A DNA stretch of 64,000 nucleotides from positions 62,001-126,000 of the forward strand of contig CAUEEP010000601.1 in NCBI GenBank assembly GCA_958450365.1. Direction: 5' to 3'. The translations under genes were made by a program, and so were the position numbers. This DNA comes from Mesorhabditis belari (taxonomy: Eukaryota > Nematoda > Chromadorea > Rhabditida > Rhabditidae). Shown piece by piece: positions 22,101 through 30,659 of this stretch. Each line of letters begins with the position of its first letter. Within the stretch, counting starts at the first letter, position 1. Below the pieces are notes generated by a model. The model was not told where the DNA came from. It did no database searches and saw only the letters and a program-made list of their open reading frames with translations.

Positions 22101-25100
22101 TGTCGCCTGGGGTTTTGGGTGAAAAATCACGACTGACTAAAACCGAGTAAATGAACCGGAATTGAAGGTCATTCCTAGATCTTATGAAGCCTTGAATTTA
22201 CAGAGTGAGTTCCAGATTGATGTTTTAAATGATTAGAAAATTCATTTTACAAATGGGTGTGAAGAAATCGCTCTGATCAGGTAAAGGTTGGGTAATTGAA
22301 CCGGAAATTGAACCGAAACGGTTTCTATTCGACTTTTGGGCGCTCAGATTCGTGGATTTTCGAGCGCTCAGCTTCGGGGATGGCTACAGTAGGCGGTTTG
22401 GGTTTTAGGAAAAGAATTCGGTAGCCGACAGCGGATGCGCAAATGATGAGCGCTGTGGTGAGCATGAGACAAACCCACAACAATACCACTAACATCAAAA
22501 GAGAAAGCATTTGCCCGATGGCTTGCGGTGGTTGCGGGAAACCCTTTTGATGGGGCGACGAGGAGAAAAGCCAGTGATTCGATGAGGTTTCCTCGTCGAG
22601 TAGACACGAAACGATCTCGCCCTGAAATTTACGCACCCGATCACTTTAAAGCGATTGCAAATGAAGTTTTTGCTGGTTCTGGATGTCACGGGAGGGAATG
22701 GGTTTGAAATTGAAGTGCTAGGAGGTAGTTTTGCCTTGACTACAACACCAAACTATGGACGGGTTGTTAGAAATTGGTTTTAGACGAAAGTTAAATCATG
22801 GAAAAGCTTGCGTGACATCCAGATTGATCAAATAAAGTTTCAGAAATTCTTAAAAAACTTTAGAAATCACTATTTTTCATTTGCAATCGTTTTAAAGACA
22901 ACGACTCGCTTTTTTTTTAATTTTTTGGTTTTGAATCGTTTGTTTTAGAGTTTTTGTAGACTTGTGCAGTGAAATGGAGACTCAGTGCGCCAAATTAAAT
23001 AAGAAAAGCTGGGCAATAACACAAAAATTGGTTAGTCAAAACCTTACCAGAATCGAGATTAGAAAAAGCGCGATTTTTTGGAAAATTTTTGAAAAACTTT
23101 CTTTTGTGACTTCCAGATTCGCTAAAAAAATTGGAATTTAAAAAATTGGCGCTTTGATTTCACGAAAAAAACTCAAGCGAGTCGCTGTTTCCGGTGCAAA
23201 CTCCAAAAATCGACAACGGATAAACAAGAACATCACCAAATCACAAAATGCCATCCAGGATTCGGGTTTTCTTCAAACACTAGTGCATTTAGAGGCAGAA
23301 TTTCGTGAGAACTCGTGAGAAACTTCAACAAAAGCATTTCCTTTGTTGTAAGGCTTTAAAAATTGGATTCTGGTCGAAAATAGTGCTTTTAACGTTCAAG
23401 CTGGAATGCACAAAAGCAGATTTGAAAGTTTTTTTAACGAAATTTGCAGTTTTTAAAATTCGAAGGATGTCAGCTCCAAGACTGACAGAAAAAAAAATCA
23501 AAATCAACAATTATCTAAAATCTCGTAGTGCTTTAGCTAGCGTGACTTCCAGCTTGAATGCTAGAAGCAATATTTTTTCCAGAACTCATCTTTTAAAGCA
23601 GTAAAACTGAGGGGTGACGATTTCAAGCAATTCCTTCGTTGTAAAGCTTCAAAAATTGAATTCTAATCAAAAATAGTGCTTTTAACGTTCAAGCTGGAAT
23701 GCACAAAAGCAGATTTGAAAGTTTTTTTAACGAAATTTGTAGTTTTTAAAATTCCAAGGTTGTCAGCTCCAAGACTGACAGAAAAAAATCAAAATCAACA
23801 ATTATCTAAAATCTCGTAGTGCTTTAGCTAGTGTGACTTCCAGCTTGAATGCTAGCAGCAATCTTTTTTCTAGAACTCTCTTTTAAAGCAGTAAAACTGA
23901 GGGGTAACGATTTTTTGGTCATTGATCAATGAAATTTTGGCTCAAATGCCCAAAACCGCTTTTAAAACTCGATTTTTGCATGTCTAAGTACTTTGATTTT
24001 CTTTTCTTTTCCTTAGAATTTGTTTATTTGTCGATTTTGTCGACTCACATTTGTCGATTGATGGCTGAGCTGTATTCGGCCGTCCGTTTGCACTTGTAAT
24101 TCGATTCCCATTTGCCGCAATTGTCGCAAATGCTCCGAGTCTTGCGCGTTGAACGCCCACGCTTTCAAACGCTCGGAACTGAAAGGGGAAAATACACGAA
24201 AAAGTCGTTCAATTACTCAACAGTCATTACCTCGAGTAGATCTATGCTTAAAATAGTTAAAAATTGCTTTTGAACCCTTTTAAAGTTCAATCTGGAACGC
24301 ACACTCAAGCCTAGAATAAAAAAAAATAGGTTTACTTTGATTCTAAACTACTCGGTTAGCCAATTTTCGTTAGCTCAATGATTCTCTGGTTTTAACAACT
24401 ACAAACGACTTTTTAATCTTTCTAAAGGTCAATCTGGAACGCACACTCAAGTCTAGAATACAAAAAAATAGGTTTACTTTGATTCTAAACTACTCGGTTA
24501 GCCAATTTTCGTTAGCTCAATGATTCTCTGGTTTTAACAACTACAAACAACTTTTTAATCTTTCTAATGTTCAATCTGGAACTCACACTCAAATCTAGAA
24601 TACAAAAAAATAGGTTTACTTTGATTCTAAATTTCTCGATTATCCAATTTTCGTTACCTCAACGATTCTCTTGTTTTAACAACTACAAACAACTTTTTAA
24701 TCGATCCAAACTTCAATCTGGAATGCACACTTGAAATCTAATTGCTAGAAGTTAAAGTCGATTCATTTACAAGTTCTCTCAGAATTCCCAAAAACAAAAA
24801 ACTGTGTCAGCTCTACTATTCAGATGGTCAACAGATTTGCTTTGCTGATGTCCCTATCTGTTTTCATCACACACAGTTGACCATGGCGGGGATCGAACCC
24901 GGGTCCGTCAGCGCCGGAGTGGAGACCACTACCAATACACCACAGAGAGATCTCTCTTCGGGTTGTGGAGAGGCCATTTACTCCGTACCTAGTTGGGAAA
25001 AGAACCAAAAATCCCTTTAAATCTTAGTTTTTATCAACCAGAATTCAAGTGTGAGTTCCAGATTGAATCCTGGGAAAGTTTTGATAGCTTTTTATGAGTT

Positions 25101-28100
25101 GTTTCTTGGGAAAAATGATTGCTTTCAAAATTTGATGTTTTCTTTTAATATAATTGACTCTAATTGACTTTTTCGAGATCTTTGAGCTTCGACAGCTCAA
25201 AAGCTTCCAGCTTTGACAAATTCACTTACGGTTTCATACATTGTGCACCGGTTTGTCCATGTTGAGCTTGTAAAACAGCGACTTCTTCTAAAACGCTCTT
25301 CGTTCGCTCGCGAATCTTCTTTGGGAGATCGGCGTCAAGGCGATCCCGGTGAGACCACTGAAAAGAAAAGAAAGAAAGATTTGAGTTGTGGGCAAGAGAT
25401 GGGATAGAGATCTGAACTGGCTGGAGATCTGAACACTGGCTAGAGATCTGTACACTAGCTAGAGATCTGAACAGTGGAAAGAGATCTGAACTGGCTAGAG
25501 ATCTGAACAGTGGCTAGAGATCTGAACACTGGCTAGAGATCTGAACACTAGCTAGAGATCTGAACACTGGCTAGAAATCACTGGCAAGGGATCTGAACAC
25601 TCGCAACTCACTGGATTCGCGTGTTGTGCTTTAGCCATGTCGACCTCTTCTTCACCCTTTGCATCGAAAATGATCTTACGGGGAATCTGTAAGATCTCTG
25701 TCTTAAATCTGTCGATCGTCGATCGATATCGATCGATATCGTCGGTCGATCGATATCGTCGATCGTCGATGTCAATCTTTTTAATGCAAATTCTCTCACC
25801 TCATCCCCAAATGGATTCGCCATACTTAGCGGAAGAAAATGAGCCTCTGTAGTCATGACATATTGATCGGGATCGAGTGGAAGATCCTCAGGCTCCGAAA
25901 AGATCATGTACAAATACTTGAATGTTTCCGATAACACAAAGGAGTCCATTCTGAAATCGGAATTGAGATTGTGCGTTCCAGGATTGACAATGCTGGTTGT
26001 GGATTGAGATTTGCACTCACCGATCCTCGTGAACCATCGTTCGAATGTCTTTGATCCCTGCAAAGCCACAAGAGACTTTCACGTTCTCATTTAAACTGTC
26101 CATCACCTGGAATTGAATCGTGTATGTTAAACGCAGCCTTTCTGGTGTACTCAGTTCTTTTTTTCTGGCTTTTCTGGCGCTAGAAATGGCTTGGTTTTAT
26201 AAGAAAATGAGGAAAAAGCGTTGAACAAAAGTTCGTTTAAATTTTTTGATAAAACTCACCAATTTAGCCACTTCTAAATAATGCTCATCGTGTGTTGATC
26301 GATACAAAAAATAAGTTGACTCGATAAATTCCGGTCTTAATGGATGCTCAGCCCAGTGAACTTGAAAATCGTGCGTGAACGCTTCTGGCAAGAATTTGTG
26401 ACGCTAAACGGGTGCAATAATGATTTTTCTCTTTAGATTTGATCGTTCTGGAACACACAGCGCCTACCTTAACCACTTGGAAGAGCATCTCGTGCATTTC
26501 GATTGCCTCTCGCACATCTCCCTTCAACACTTGTAATCCAGGCCAAAAGGCTAACAGTGCATCCATGAATGAACTAAAATATTAAATTAAACGTCTAGCA
26601 TGACCTTAGGGGCTTCCAGGGCTTCTAGGACTTCTAGGACTTCCAAATTAGCTCTTACCGAGTTGCCACAGTTGGTCGATGCATATGAACGTCAACAAAA
26701 AATGGTCCTTTGTTCACATATCTCATCACCGCATCGTAATGCTAAAGTTTGATTTGCCTGACATCCACGATTTACAAATATTTAAAAAGCTTTTCAAAAA
26801 ACCTTATTAAATCGCTCTAAATAGCTGTGATCTCCAAGCAAAATATAGGCCTTGAGACAATACTCATAGTACGAGTCGATTCCAGCACCAATGCCCGAGT
26901 CTAAAGCTTTTTTTGGATGTCACGCTATTGATTTGGATGTCTAAATCAATGTTTAAATCAATGCTATTTATAGGACTCACCCCGTCGAACCCAGTCTCCA
27001 GAATGAACATTGAGAACGGTGCCCATCAGATCGGAGGCTCTAAAGAAAGCCGATTTCATTAGGAGATGTAATTTAAATGTTTCTTGAGTTAATTTCAAGC
27101 TCACCGATGTCTTTGTGCCCAGAGAAAATCCATCGCTTTTTTCGCTTTCTCCTCGTAGATTGGATTGCCGGTAAGGCTGAAATAATATAATCATTTCAAT
27201 AGCTGGCTTTTGGCTATGTGGCTTCTATTTCAGTCTGGCCCTAAGCCTACTTACAATCTGATTCTGTAGCCAGGTCAGGTAAGTCCATAAGCCAAGTCCA
27301 GCCTGGTTAAACTCTAGAGAGTGGCTCTAGAAAGTGCTTTGATCTTAACCCTGTCCTGGCCTGACTCTTCTTACTTTCCGGATCCAGATAAAACAGAAGT
27401 CAAGCCCTAGCTTATTAGTCATGTTTGACTGTGTGTTCTAGGACAGCCTGAAGCCAAGCCTGAAGCCAAGTCTGAAGCCTGAAGCCAAGCCTAAAGCCAA
27501 GCCTGAAGCCAAGCCTGAAGCCAAGCCTGAAGCCTGAAGCCAAGCCTAAAGCCAAGCCTGAAGCCAAGCCTGAAGCCTGAAGCCAAGCCTGAAGCCAAGC
27601 CTAAAGCCAAGCCTGAAGCCAAGCCTGAAGCCAAGCCTGAAGCCCTAGTCTGTAAATTCACTGACTCAAATCCAAATAATCCAAAAAAGACAAAAATCAA
27701 AAATCCGAACCTTAAAGAATCTAGTGTGACATCCAGATACAAGAAAAAACGCAATAGAAATAGAATTGCTCTTATCAATTTTTCAAAATACCGCACTGTC
27801 GAGAGTTTGCGATTATTCCGAGAAATTGACGAGAGCAATTCTGATTTTAAACGCGTTTCTTCTTTTATCTGGATGTCACACTAGACTTTTTCGGGTTCAG
27901 ATTTTCGACTTTCACACATATTTGTACTCGATGTGTGACTTACCGACTCAACGCAGCGAACTCGAGCAACAATGTCCCTCACAAGCCGGGGCCTTTTCCT
28001 TTTTTTTTTTCAAATACTCGAGCATTCCATGCGGAGTGGATCGGAATTTGAGGTAAGAGGTAATCACAATAGGTAAATTAAATGTAATTATAAAAATAAA

Positions 28101-30311
28101 AAAAATAAAAAAAATAAGGTAGTGTCAAGTCTAGTATCCAGTCTAGTATCCAGTCTAAGATCCAGTCTAAGATCCAGTCTAGTATCCAGTCTAGTCTCCA
28201 GTCTAGTCTCCAGTCTAGTATCCAGTCTAGTATCCAGTCTCATCTCCAAAAACCAAACAAACATTCCAAAAGGGGAATCCCTGATGAAGTGTTAAAGGCG
28301 GGCAATAAACGATCAGCCAAATCAATTGCCATTTTCAGCAACTGTCGATCAGTATACCATTGTAGATATCGTTCGTCTTGTCCTCGCAAGCGCTCGGCCA
28401 TCAAATGACCTAAATAGTTTTGTGGAATGAACATCCTGGATCGCACAAAAGCTCTAGAAACAGTCCACAAGAAGGATTTTTGCAAAAAATGACAAACTGT
28501 TGTTATACTTGGCATTAAAAATTATAAAGTTGACAATATTAAGTTTTCAGTTTAAATCTAGCTTCTGTGATATCCAGAACGAGCCGCTTACCCGATATCA
28601 AACCGCCTAGCATGCGAATGTTTGTCTCAAACACAGAGACAACGATGTCCGAGTCGAAACGCACATTGTCGACAATCTGAAGAGAGGTTTAATGAGTGAA
28701 TTGCGAGATCTGGATGTCATGCATGAAAATGGATGAATGATTTTTGAGAATTTACCAATTTGACACTTTTCGCGAATTCCTCAAATTCGCCGACCACGTA
28801 GAGAGTGTCCAGAGCATCTACGAGGGTCAGAGAAAAGCTGAAAGAGAATAGTTTCAAGTAAAACTAAATTTAGATTCTATTTGCAATAAGCTATTCAATC
28901 AACTATTCAATCTCTTCAAAGCTCTGCCATTCCAGCACTAGAAAAGAGTTCACACTTGTATGGGGCTTCTTTTCAAAGCTCTCACATTTTCATCAACTCT
29001 ATGTTCTATCCTGGATGTCACCACTCACTTTCCCAGCGCCTCATCGACATCTCCCCTCGACGGAGTGACGCCTCGTTGTCTTCCCTTGCAACTCAAAGGC
29101 ATCAATTCGTCAGCCGGCCAGGCGTATCGCATGTACGATCGATAGCCGTGCATGAACATTTCGTAAGCTTCTTTTCTGAAATATTATCTATTGATTTCAT
29201 CTATTACAGTAACTAGTTATTTAGAGTTAGAAATTTTGAGTTTAACTGATCAAATTTCGATTTTACACCATAGCGTTGTTTTTATACGTAAATTTTAGCT
29301 ATTTAGCCAATTACAGTAATCATTTAAGGCTTTTTAGCAGTTTAGCCAATTACAGTAATCATTTATGGCTTTTTTTAGCTATTTAGCCGATTACAGTAAT
29401 CATTTAAGGCTTTTTAGCTGTTTAGCTGATTACAGTAATCATTTAAAGCTTTTTTTAGCTGTTTAGCTGGTTACAGTAATCATTTATGGCTTTTTTTAGC
29501 TATTTAGCTGATTACAGTAAACATTTATGGCTTTTTAGCCATTTAGCCAATTACAGTAATCATTTATGGCTTTAAAGATTGAGATTACTGTAACTAGGTT
29601 AACTTTTATGATATAGTAATTTAGCTTTCTGTAGCAGTGAGTTTATTGTAATCAAATCAACTTTTTGATGCATATTCTTGCAAAATTGATGTTCAAAGTG
29701 TAAACCCAACCTTTCTAATACATTAAATTCTTCATTTTCTTGCAACCAAAACTACTTGTTTATGCAGAATTCACTGCACTAGAAGGAGACGTTCACAAAT
29801 CTTAAGCACAAAGCACACCGCTGTACTCTACTCGACCTCGATTTCACTACTATTAAGAGATTTCTCAATATTTACATTTTCTATTGACCATGAGCATTGA
29901 TTTGAGTGCGAATTGCCCTTGAGAGAGAACCAGAACCGGTTCTTTCACCTCTCCCACTCCCCTCTCCCTCTTCTACCATCAACCTTTGTGTCTGTAAAGA
30001 AAACCTCTGTTCTAAAAGTCCTCTACGACAATCATGGCATGCACAAAGGACATTGAAAGTATTTTCATTCTCTAGCTTAACACTTACATCAAAAGTTTCA
30101 AAAGTTTCCCTTCACAAAAATTAGTTTCTTAATTTTCGCTTAAATAAAGATTTTACAAAATAGAAGTCTACTGTGACCTCCAGCATAACCATTTTTTAAA
30201 AAAAGAATTCTTTAAAACCAACTTCAAGGCGGCTTTATCGATGGAAAGAGTCGGTAGGGGTAGAGCCACGAGGAGCAGTGCGAGGAGGCCGAGCGTCGAT
30301 CGAGAGACCAT
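16200..30311 (-). CDS. EDEM3: EDEM3-type ER degradation-enhancing mannosidase-like protein with PA domain
   Basis: 29 exons (minus): 30223-30311, 29029-29175, 28756-28837, 28592-28676, 28263-28409, ~27944-28047, 27105-27176, 26981-27039, 26803-26900, 26659-26741, 26468-26573, 26260-26403, 26021-26106, 25800-25950, 25612-25686, 25230-25357, 24049-24178, 20899-20983, 19677-19786, 19412-19525, 18536-18587, 17472-17539, 17281-17377, 17173-17234, 17012-17082, 16966-16987, 16863-16928, 16689-16781, 16200-16313. A signal peptide is followed by the GH47 fold ([76 protein letters not shown]), then a PA domain ([32 protein letters not shown]). EDEM3 trims mannose from misfolded ER glycoproteins for ERAD. 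No KDEL-like end is seen. Odd: exon 6 lacks a visible acceptor and has a one-base frame break at GAGGGACA. Exon 26 (22 nt) is tentative. Confidence 0.9.
16370..16595. repeat. 18-bp tandem repeat (CATTTAATCAAAAATTAA)n in EDEM3 intron 28
   Basis: About 12 imperfect copies of an 18-mer CATTTAATCAAAAATTAR. It has the same period as the 15.3-kb array but a different sequence. Confidence 0.9.
17590..17665 (-). pseudogene. duplicated fragment of EDEM3 exon 21 plus intron edge
   Basis: The minus strand reads GTTGGAGTCATTGTCATTGG followed by an intron-like TTTAGAAAACGAAAAATGAT, matching the end of exon 21 and the start of its intron at 18445-18555. The donor GT is changed to GC. The copy shows that intron growth by tandem duplication has dragged pieces of the PA-domain exon along. 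Confidence 0.8.
17668..17745. repeat. degenerate GCCTAA-type (telomere-like) run
   Basis: The run contains several AAGCCTAAGCCTAGGCCTGA-like units, i.e. variants of GCCTAA, the complement of the nematode telomere repeat TTAGGC, mixed with GCCTGA/GACTAA. It lies inside EDEM3 intron 21. It may be an interstitial telomeric remnant or an unrelated hexamer expansion. Confidence 0.55.
18040..18310. repeat. CTACAGTAGCC / AAGCCTAGAG mixed short repeats
   Basis: A run of 11-mers of the type CCTACAGTAGC passes into 10-20-mers such as TAAGTCTAGAGCAAGTCTAG and CCTAAACCTAAGCTTAAACC. It lies in EDEM3 intron 21, next to the GCCTAA-like run. Confidence 0.8.
18640..19390. repeat. about 125-150-bp tandem repeat, five copies (EDEM3 intron 20)
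   Basis: Each unit holds AGTACTGTAGTTGAG, TTTCTTTCTTTTGA, TTTCAACTGTGAAACAGCTC, CTGTGACATCCAGGATTATC and a trailing AAAATGACATTAAA. The motif GTGACATCCAG is kept unchanged in every unit while the rest varies slightly. Confidence 0.88.
19840..20890. repeat. tandem/interspersed repeats in EDEM3 intron 18, with a copied piece of exon 19
   Basis: About six units share GTTTCTAGTTTTTTGTGT, TTCAATTGGCTTCGTTTTAA, TTCTTGAAGCTTTTTT and a ATCCTGGAAGKCACAAAG or CCTGGAGTGCACAGG motif. Near 20172-20225 the minus strand repeats the acceptor and first codons of exon 19 (CCATTCAGAACAAATTCAAC), a decayed exon duplicate. Confidence 0.85.
21600..22290. repeat. about 140-180-bp tandem repeat, four copies (EDEM3 intron 17)
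   Basis: Units share CTCAAACCGAGTAAATGAAC, GGAATTGAAGGTC, CTTTAATTTACAGGGTGYGT, TTCCAGATTGATGTTTTAAA and GATTAGAAAATATTGTCGCC. Each has one GTGNNTTCCAG-type motif. They lie immediately downstream (in plus coordinates, upstream) of the candidate alternative exon at 22325-22621. Confidence 0.85.
22325..22621 (-). CDS. candidate alternative 3'-terminal exon of EDEM3 with a membrane segment
   Basis: A 99-codon open exon starts after AAATTTCAG in phase 0, the same phase in which EDEM3 exon 17 (24049-24178) ends, and runs to a TAG. It encodes about 38 residues ([13 protein letters not shown] at the start), a strongly hydrophobic stretch of about 30 residues ([19 protein letters not shown], then [16 protein letters not shown]) and a short charged tail. 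Codon-like composition and the clean acceptor support real coding. Used instead of exon 18 it would cut off the PA domain and give a membrane-anchored EDEM. It could instead be the last exon of a small nested gene whose other exons I did not find. Confidence 0.5.
   Translation of the reverse strand, partial: GEIVSCLLDEETSSNHWLFSSSPHQKGFPQPPQAIGQMLSLLMLVVLLWVCLMLTTALIICASAVGYRILFLKPKPPTVAIPEAERSKIHESERPKVE
23310..23910. repeat. about 285-bp tandem duplication (EDEM3 intron 17)
   Basis: The two units (about 23325-23615 and 23625-23910) share AGCTGGAATGCACAAAAGCA, TGTCAGCTCCAAGACTGACA, CTAAAATCTCGTAGTGCTTT and TGACTTCCAGCTTGAATGCT. Identity is high but not perfect. Confidence 0.9.
24230..24745. 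repeat. about 145-bp tandem repeat, three to four copies (EDEM3 intron 16)
   Basis: Units share TCAATCTGGAACGCACACTC, AAAAAATAGGTTTACTTTGA, CCAATTTTCGTTAGCTCAAT and GGTTTTAACAACTACAAAC. One CTGGAACGCAC motif occurs per unit. Confidence 0.9.
24876..24960 (-). repeat. tRNA-derived SINE-like element or tRNA pseudogene
   Basis: On the minus strand TGGTGTATTGG fits a Pol III box A and GGTTCGATCCC fits box B about 45 nt downstream, with a D-arm-like TGGTAGTGG and a T-arm-like CGGGTTCGATCCCCG. The 5' flank cannot pair with the 3' CATGGTC to make an acceptor stem and no clear anticodon arm forms, so it is not a working tRNA. About 90 nt of unrelated sequence ending in a T-rich stretch follows, as in tRNA-derived SINEs. 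Confidence 0.5.
25408..25600. repeat. about 21-bp tandem repeat AGAGATCTGAACACTGGCT
   Basis: About nine copies of a unit of the type GAGATCTGAACACTGGCTA lie in EDEM3 intron 15, right next to exon 15. They provide repeated BglII-type palindromes (AGATCT). Confidence 0.92.
27435..27650. repeat. AAGCCTGAAGCC short tandem repeat
   Basis: About 20 imperfect copies of AAGCCTGAAGCC with AAGCCTAAAGCC variants lie in EDEM3 intron 6. The minus-strand ORF with repeating Ala-Ser-Gly-Leu residues here is a repeat artefact. Confidence 0.92.
27715..27890. repeat. foldback with CTAGTGTGACATCCAG ends
   Basis: An arm beginning CTAGTGTGACATCCAGATA (from 27720) is matched by its imperfect complement ending TCTGGATGTCACACTAG at 27885, with about 45 bp between the inner ends. 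Here the GTG-NNN-TCCAG motif forms both outer ends of a hairpin. It lies in EDEM3 intron 6 directly before exon 6. Confidence 0.8.
28120..28248. repeat. 11-bp tandem repeat TCCAGTCTAGTA
   Basis: About eleven copies of an 11-mer TCCAGTCTAGT (variants AAGA, GTCT) lie between EDEM3 exons 5 and 6, in the intron whose acceptor could not be found. Confidence 0.92.
29285..29580. repeat. about 45-bp tandem repeat, seven copies (EDEM3 intron 1)
   Basis: Units follow TTTAGCTATTTAGCCAATTA then CAGTAATCATTTAAGGCTTT. They lie in the first EDEM3 intron. Confidence 0.92.
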
Positions 30312-30659
30312 TCTGGAGTGCATCCAAGCGATTAGCGTGAAGATTTTCGAAGAATTTACCCGTTTGTGCAAAAACCTAAAAGCTACTCAAGTAACTGTCT
30401 TAGATTTAAATTACAGTACCCGTTTGTGCAAATCTAGTAGTTGAAGAGAAGGCTCTTGTCCTCTTGAGTCCTCGTCGAGATTCAAATTACCACATTCTAG
30501 TAGAAAAATAGTCAAAAAAAGAATTAAGAATCGAAGAACGTGAATTGAAGATTAAAAATCTGAAAATTAAATCCGAAATTGAAATTTCAGACAATAAAGT
30601 TCACTTTTTAATAGAAAAGGAATGAAAAATAATTGAGTCAAGCTTGTTTATCCAGCTGT

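Noticed and set aside
27491..27838. Minus-strand ORF with repeating Leu-Ala-Ser-Gly.
   Set aside because: Generated by the AAGCCTGAAGCC repeat in EDEM3 intron 6.
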